Source of the DNA: Neelides folsomi
Lineage: Eukaryota > Arthropoda > Collembola > Neelipleona > Neelidae
DNA: 64,000 nt
Reading direction: 5' to 3'
Assembly: GCA_034687125.1 (NCBI GenBank)
Contig: JAQGBZ010000060.1
Coordinates: forward strand, 176,687-240,686
Shown here: in pieces, positions 58,223 through 64,000 of the stretch
Layout: each line of letters opens with the position of its first letter
How positions within the stretch are numbered: the first letter of the stretch is position 1
Notes under the pieces: generated by a model
Told to the model about the DNA's origin: nothing
What the model saw: the letters and a program-made list of their open reading frames with translations, nothing else
The model's database searches: none
Program-made: the position numbers and the translations under genes

Positions 58223-61200
58223 ATGTTCTTAAATTCTTTATTTATATTATAATTTTATTTTAAAATTGCAATTCCATTATTTCAATACAAATAAAAATGA
58301 CGTTTTTCCATATTATTCTTATTTCTTTTATAATTCCCAAGAACAAAAGTAAATTCTATTAAATCAATTTTATATGTCATATTGCAATAAATTAATCTAA
58401 AGTTGTAAAGGATTTAGCATTGGTTCATGAAGTCATGAAACAATTTGTATAAAGAATAGGGAAACTTCCATTAGCTGAAAACTCTGTCTCATCAACTCAT
58501 CATTAATAAGAGCAGAGAAATGTCGTGAGGTCGAGGGAGCAGAAATGAGAGGTTCTCAAAATGAATTGAGTCCCGTTAGGAAATTGAGGAGGAACCTTTA
58601 AAGGAGTCCTCCAAGCCATGCCATCCAATCCACAAGTATTAATGGAAGTAACTCATCCAACACTTCAACTTCTCAAGAAACTTAAACATATTATAAGAAA
58701 TTCAATTCAACCTTTATTTTCCATACAACTTCATAACTTATTTTACACGTACCTTTAAGATCATATTTTATCCTTCATATTTATTATAAAAATCTATTTG
58801 ATACACATAAAGTTCTTATTTTATACACCTAATAAATATTCTACCTACCAAAACGAATAAAATAATATTATATGGTATACTCTATACTAGGTATATTATA
58901 TTTTATACAAATCCTGCCACTCCCAACCTCAATTTCCTTCCAAGTTTATAAGTAAAATATGGAGCAATATAAAAATCCTATGACGCACGGTTCCTTCATT
59001 CAATATATAATATTAAAACTCAGGTACTAAAATATATTTTTTATTAGTTTTATATTATTTTAGAGTGAAAATTGAAGTTTATGTACTGTGAAGTTTAACA
59101 AAAAAGGCCTACATAAAAACCTCATAGACTACCTGTGTAAAACTAAACCCCATTATACTTGTAAGGATCTTATGAAAAAATAATTAACTTGTATTTTATA
59201 TCAGCTACAGAGCCTACAGACAGACATAACATACACACCTTTGAAAAATATCATCTTGTATCACCTTTAAATTATTTCCTGTCTAAAGGTCCTATAATAA
59301 TGTCTAGATCCTTGATACAAATTCCAGACACTATAAGAATCCAAATTAGCCTTTTAGTCATAAACAAGTACTTCATATAGGACCAATATGAATTAAGATG
59401 TAGTGTTAAAAACTTAAGATTCGAAAGGTTGAAAGGCTTACAAGTTCCCCAAAATTGCCACTTGTTTTCTCATATTTTTATCTCTTGGTTGAGAGGAAGA
59501 GAGGAAATGTATGAAAGTGAGCAAACCGTGGAAAATACCTTTGGAGGAGATACCTGGAAGCATATAAAGGAAGGAAGAGCTGGGGTTCTGAGAGTTTGGC
59601 AGAGGAAGGGTTTATAGGAGTTGTAGCCATGGAAGGTAATGAGGAGAAGGTCAATGACTGCACCGCTGTTGAAAAGGAAAAAAGGTAGGACAAGGAATGG
59701 AATGCAGCTGATGCACTCAAAGGACTTTTCTCCCCTGCAGGAATGTCCCTCGTTCACCCACGGTCAGCCTCGGCCTAATGAGATCATTTTACTCAACGAC
59801 CAAAATGGAGTCAAATAAAATCAACCTCGGGATCTCCTCAACCATCGACACATTCAACACTTCAATTGGAAAATTATGAAATTCAAAACTTAAAAGCAAA
59901 TGCCAAACGGTGAATTCCTACGGTTCAAATAGAGTGCAAATCACTCTTCTAATTGCAATTTATGAGAAATTTATAAATTGTGATTGAGGAATATTTATCA
60001 ATAAATTATTCTCTTTAAATATTTATCTATAGAGTAAGTTCTTGCTAATTAAATATTTCGAAGATTAACAAATCTTTAAATACATAATATTTCATATATT
60101 GGTACCTTCAATAATTTATTTTAAAAATTTGAAACAAAACTCATCTGAATGTTAAATGTATAAAAATGAAAATAAAAAAACAATTTATTATTTTAATCAT
60201 CGGTTCAAAAATTTTACCATTAAAAAGTTCTTAAAGACATCAAAAAGCTTAATCATAATAAATTTCAATCTCAAGTGTATTCATTTGTCTTTGCATCTCT
60301 ACGAAAGAGTAATTAATAATCATTAAACTTGATTCATAGCTGGAATAAGATTAAAAAAACACTTTAAATGAAATTAAACCATAGGGAAAAAAGAAGGAAG
60401 AAAAAAGTTTAATCTCAACTTCCATTTCCACTTTTGAAGTTTTAAGGCTAAATGATTTAATTATTCTGTCCAATTAACCAAGGTGGACATTCATATTTTC
60501 TCTTGCGTCATAGAAGGCTCAAATGGAGTGTGATTTCCCAATTTTCCGCCATCATACTTATAAATATGCATGGGCCACTTTGAGCCGCTTTATAATCGTT
60601 AAATTGCCACTTCTACGAAAATCCTTCCATGAGATCCTTCCATACGAAATCCTTCCATATTTATGAAAGAAGGGAGCGAATTATCCTCATCATATTTTCA
60701 TTCCTCTCCTTCTTCTGCCGCTTTATTCCTCTCCACGACGCTAATTCCACATCATTACTCAAATATGAATTGGTAAATATTTTATTCAGTTGCTGTTTTC
60801 TAAATACTTAGTGTTCCGTCAAGGATAATTTGCATTAAAATCAGATTTCCAAGCGGCCTTTTAATGCAAGCGACCTTTGTGCCCGAAAATCCTATTAAAT
60901 CCGGCTCTTAATGACTCATGTGTGGAAAATTGGAAAATTGTATTATTTATTTAAATTTAATTTCGTACCATCATGGTCCAACCATTTACATAACTATTCG
61001 CAAATCCAACCCAGAATAATTAAATTGTAAAGAATTGGAGGAATTATAGAAAACTCGTTCCACATTGAATTGAAGCACATTGATAGAATCAATGATAGAA
61101 TTTTGATCAAATTCAATTTTGATCGAATCACATGTTAAACTACATATTACGCTATTTGATCCAACCAGACATTTGATGTAAATTGTGAAGCAGAGTGATA

Positions 61201-61332
61201 AATTTAAATGACAAAGGCAATCAGCAAACGGAATCTCTACTTCTGTATTGGGAATTTATGACCATTTATTTAATCAAATAACTCAATCCGCCAATGTAAT
61301 CCAACCATTGATAATTGGGCCCTCTGAATATT

Positions 61333-61605
61333 ATGCAAGTTGTGATCTCTCCTCACTCCCATAATGAGCCGTTGTCTATGAATTATAAAATGATGGACTT
61401 GGAATCATTTTGCTTATCGAAACCTCTCATGATTAATGACCTTGATCAACTCCCAGACGTTGTTTCTCAATTGATGGAAAAGTTCATTTTCGAGTTCAGA
61501 GACGCTCATCTGGGATTCACCTCTGGTCCCACTCAAAACTACATTGAGTTAATTGGATCCATTTCATATTGTCTATCATCTCAATTTCTCAATGAATTTG
61601 ATTAA
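61333..61605 (+). CDS. Hypothetical open frame, 90 aa
   Basis: ATG at 61333 opens a 90-residue acidic frame (includes LMINDLDQLPDVVSQLMEKF and FRDAHLGFTSGPTQNYIELI) ending at 61605. It has the amphipathic pattern and low lysine/asparagine content of a coding sequence rather than AT-rich noise. No family is recognised and no partner exon was found. It might belong with the open frame at 57845 on the same strand. Confidence 0.3.
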   Translation: MQVVISPHSHNEPLSMNYKMMDLESFCLSKPLMINDLDQLPDVVSQLMEKFIFEFRDAHLGFTSGPTQNYIELIGSISYCLSSQFLNEFD

Positions 61606-62944
61606 AATTCATTATGAATTCATCAAGGATAAAGGGAAGCAGAACTAATAATTATATTATTTTCATAATAATAATTTATTTTATAAAAAAATTATGTGCC
61701 CTACAAAAATAATTTAAGTTTGTTAAAAAATGGTCAATGCCAATACAATGAACATTGGTTGAAGAACTCCACTAGAAATTCACAATAGAAATTATGCAAA
61801 AGTTCAGAATGTAAATTGGCAATACATTTAAAAATTAATATTTAATGGTGGTTTTAAATTGGCCGGGCGAGACTGATTACATTCATTGAATCCTATTAGT
61901 CCACTCACGGGACTTGGCACTTCATAAATCAAAATAAAGAATGGGATTAAAAATTCACAACGCCTGTTGATCTGCCCTACATTTGCTAAATATGAAATGA
62001 GATCAAGATGAGAAGCAAAGAAGCAACGGAGAGTCTTTTTTAATTGCTCTACTTATATCAATCACACTTTCTTTCAATTAAATGAGAATAGGGGTGAAGG
62101 TTTTATTTTCTTAAACTTTCAAACCTCAGCTCTATCTTAGCAAACAATTTTGCGGTAAAATTGGGATTGCAATTATTTCTTATCTTTTATGCAAAAATTT
62201 ACCTGTTCATAATTTATGAATGGTCTTTTCCTCATATATATAATTTTTTAATAATATTATGTAGGTATTTTATATAATTTACTGTTAGATTTATTCCATC
62301 TTCTTTTTACAATCATCTTTATGCTTCCATTATAAAATGTCCATTCTTTATATTGGAAATACTCAGAGGAAATAAATCACTATTAAATCAAATAATCGAA
62401 GAATCTCTACATTTTTTACCAATTTTGTGGGGAGTTGGAGAGTCAAAAGAGGAATAGGGATTTTTAATAAAGGTTTTATGATATGCGAAAGTTTCCTCAT
62501 GCACGAGCAGGTTCAATTCCATGATTGAGAGAATCCGTGAAAAATGAGGAAATGTGGGAAAGTATAATAAAAGATCTGCATATTTGATAATACGAAGGTT
62601 ATATTATATTACATAAAATAATATAAAGTACTTAAAATATATTCGATAGGGGCTTATAAAAGAAGAGAGATTGGATCGTAATTCCTCTATGCAAAGAATT
62701 TGAGTCACGTCTAGTTCAAACAAAATCGTGTATTGTGTGTTTGTGGTTTGATAGAAAAACCGTATTTGGAATCGGATCTATGATCCTTGAGTGTTATGAC
62801 CCAAGCCTTCGCGTTCAATCTTGGCAGAATGATGTAAGTGATCTTAATGGACGTTTCCTCTTGAAATATTGAAAAGCCGTAAGATGATCTTACAAGCCTC
62901 AAAAAGATTGGGATCAAAACTTTGAGTATATTTGAAACCAAAGA

Positions 62945-63020
62945 AGAAAATGAAATCAGAAAACCGAAAACCGAAAACACCAAACAGAAAATCCGAATCC
63001 GAAATCTGAGTACGAAATCC
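62945..63020. repeat. Purine-rich simple stretch
   Basis: Repeated words of the form GAAAACC, GAAAAC and GAATCC run through this 75-base polypurine tract. It lies opposite a minus-strand open frame (62711-63022) that I consider non-genic or a repeat fossil. Confidence 0.5.
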
Positions 63021-63303
63021 ATATTAATTTATAGTGAAATACAAAATAACTATCAGAAAAATTTGAATTTATAAAATGAACAAGATTTTAGTTTTATATA
63101 ATATTATCGTTAAAATGTCAAATGGGAATCCGAAGATATCTAACTTAAAATTCGAAGTTATTTTTATTTAAACTATAAATCTTAATTAGAAATCTTAATA
63201 TAATCCAAATAAACAATATAACATGTAAAATTAAATCAGAATTGCCCTTTTCAGAGTGCAGATATAAAATTTTATAAAATGTGTAAAAAATATTCGTTCG
63301 TAC

Positions 63304-64000
63304 CTGTTGGATTTCTCCTTGTCGCCGGCGGAGGAAATGACAAAGACGGAGAGAACCGGAACGTGTTTTAATTGCTTTTAGCAATCTGATTCCTGAGGGG
63401 AGGTCAATTGGTCAAAGGTTAAAACTGTGTCTTGTGAGTCTTTTGATTGAATCTTGAGCTGTCAAAAGTGCAAATGTGTGAGAGGAGTCGAGGAACGTTG
63501 TTGTTAGTTGTGGGGTTTGGAGCTGACTGGCCTTCCAACTCTTTCGCCCCACTCTCCCACCCCGCCAATGTTGAACACGCGCACTCGCCATCGATCCCAA
63601 ACACTTTTTGTTATTGTCACTCTTTGGAACGGAAACCAACAGAGGTCTGCTTTTAACTAACGTTATAATCGTTACTTTTAATTGCACACTTTAACTAACT
63701 TTAATACAATACTAACTTTAGTACAATGGCATAATCTTATTTAAATAAATGGTTATCTAATAGTATGGAATAGTATGGATTTACAGATATATACAGGGAG
63801 GGCCATAAGTATCTTTCTTTTTTTAATCAGCTCATATCTCTTTTAATTTTTAACCAATTTTTCTAACATTTAACAATGGTAATGCTTATATATTATATAA
63901 TATATTCAGTAATATTATTTTTCCACTTGAGCTTCATCAGCTTCGAGGCAGCGTTGCAAACGCAAACAAACGACAGCTTCACATCCACGTTTGCACATAG
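63304..64000. other. GC-richer block near the window edge, possible promoter or upstream exon
   Basis: From about 63300 to 63640 the sequence is clearly more GC-rich than its flanks. On the minus strand a frame without ATG (63411-63304, containing GSLRLCHFLRRRQGEIQQ) ends at a GTACGA donor in phase 0. It could be an internal coding exon or a 5' UTR exon of a transcript that continues toward protein kinase D. Beyond 63660 the sequence is AT-rich to the edge, apart from a short GC-richer end at about 63930-64000 that could begin another exon. Confidence 0.3.

Larger units (their letters stand above)
55099..63303. other. Region upstream of the protein kinase D first coding exon
   Basis: 8.2 kb, mostly non-coding. 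The 5' UTR and promoter of protein kinase D must lie here or further up. Items of possible interest are the exon-like frame at 55705-55779, an intronless open frame at 57845-58222, an exon-like block near 59560-59670 on the minus strand with good splice sites, an open frame at 61333-61605, and a purine-rich simple stretch at about 62945-63020. None is recognised, and each is entered separately only where something can be said. Confidence 0.4.

Noticed and set aside
62711-63022. 103-codon minus-strand frame as a gene
   Set aside because: Overlaps a polypurine simple stretch, has no recognisable domain, and its middle part could equally be an old repeat fragment; not supported as a gene.

Overview
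The window is AT-rich (roughly 30% GC by eye) nuclear DNA of an invertebrate animal. Every gene I can name is an animal protein split by GT-AG introns, from about 75 bp to 11 kb long. I see no operon, phage, bacterial or CRISPR feature. Family resemblance suggests a protostome, probably an ecdysozoan (arthropod or nematode), but the sequence alone does not settle which. The C-terminal AP-1 sigma tail of the invertebrate FFEDH type and a DD37D-type mariner fit this. The 3' splice sites are mostly TAG or CAG, with 5 AAG sites in the 46 I placed, and lack the strict TTTTCAG consensus of Caenorhabditis.

Layout. (1) 41-1155, minus: NAA40 (NatD) histone N-alpha-acetyltransferase, 5 coding exons, 213 aa. 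(2) 1760-5240, plus: an SLC37-family sugar-phosphate/phosphate exchanger, 13 coding exons, 599 aa, divergent from NAA40 across a 0.6 kb shared promoter region that also holds a 5' UTR intron. (3) 6622-10057, minus: clathrin adaptor AP-1 sigma, 157 aa, with a one-codon first coding exon and two alternative last exons of identical length. (4) 11324-19068, plus: a large 1850-aa protein I cannot assign, 10 coding exons, one of them 4.4 kb. It has unique N- and C-terminal regions around about 1400 residues of charged low-complexity sequence, and is divergent from AP-1 sigma. (5) 21725-55098, minus: a complete protein kinase D gene (PRKD family), 17 coding exons, 872 aa, over 33 kb. (6) 55099-64000: upstream of protein kinase D, mostly non-coding, with a few orphan open frames and exon-like fragments of low confidence.

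The only clear mobile element is an 861-bp internally deleted mariner-type copy at 40308-41168 in a protein kinase D intron. All exon coordinates were derived by hand from reading frame, splice sites and family alignment from memory. Splice phases close exactly in all five main genes, which is strong internal support. I found no tRNA or rRNA gene.

The best candidates for something undescribed are the 1850-aa orphan protein and the equal-length, mutually exclusive C-terminal exons of AP-1 sigma.
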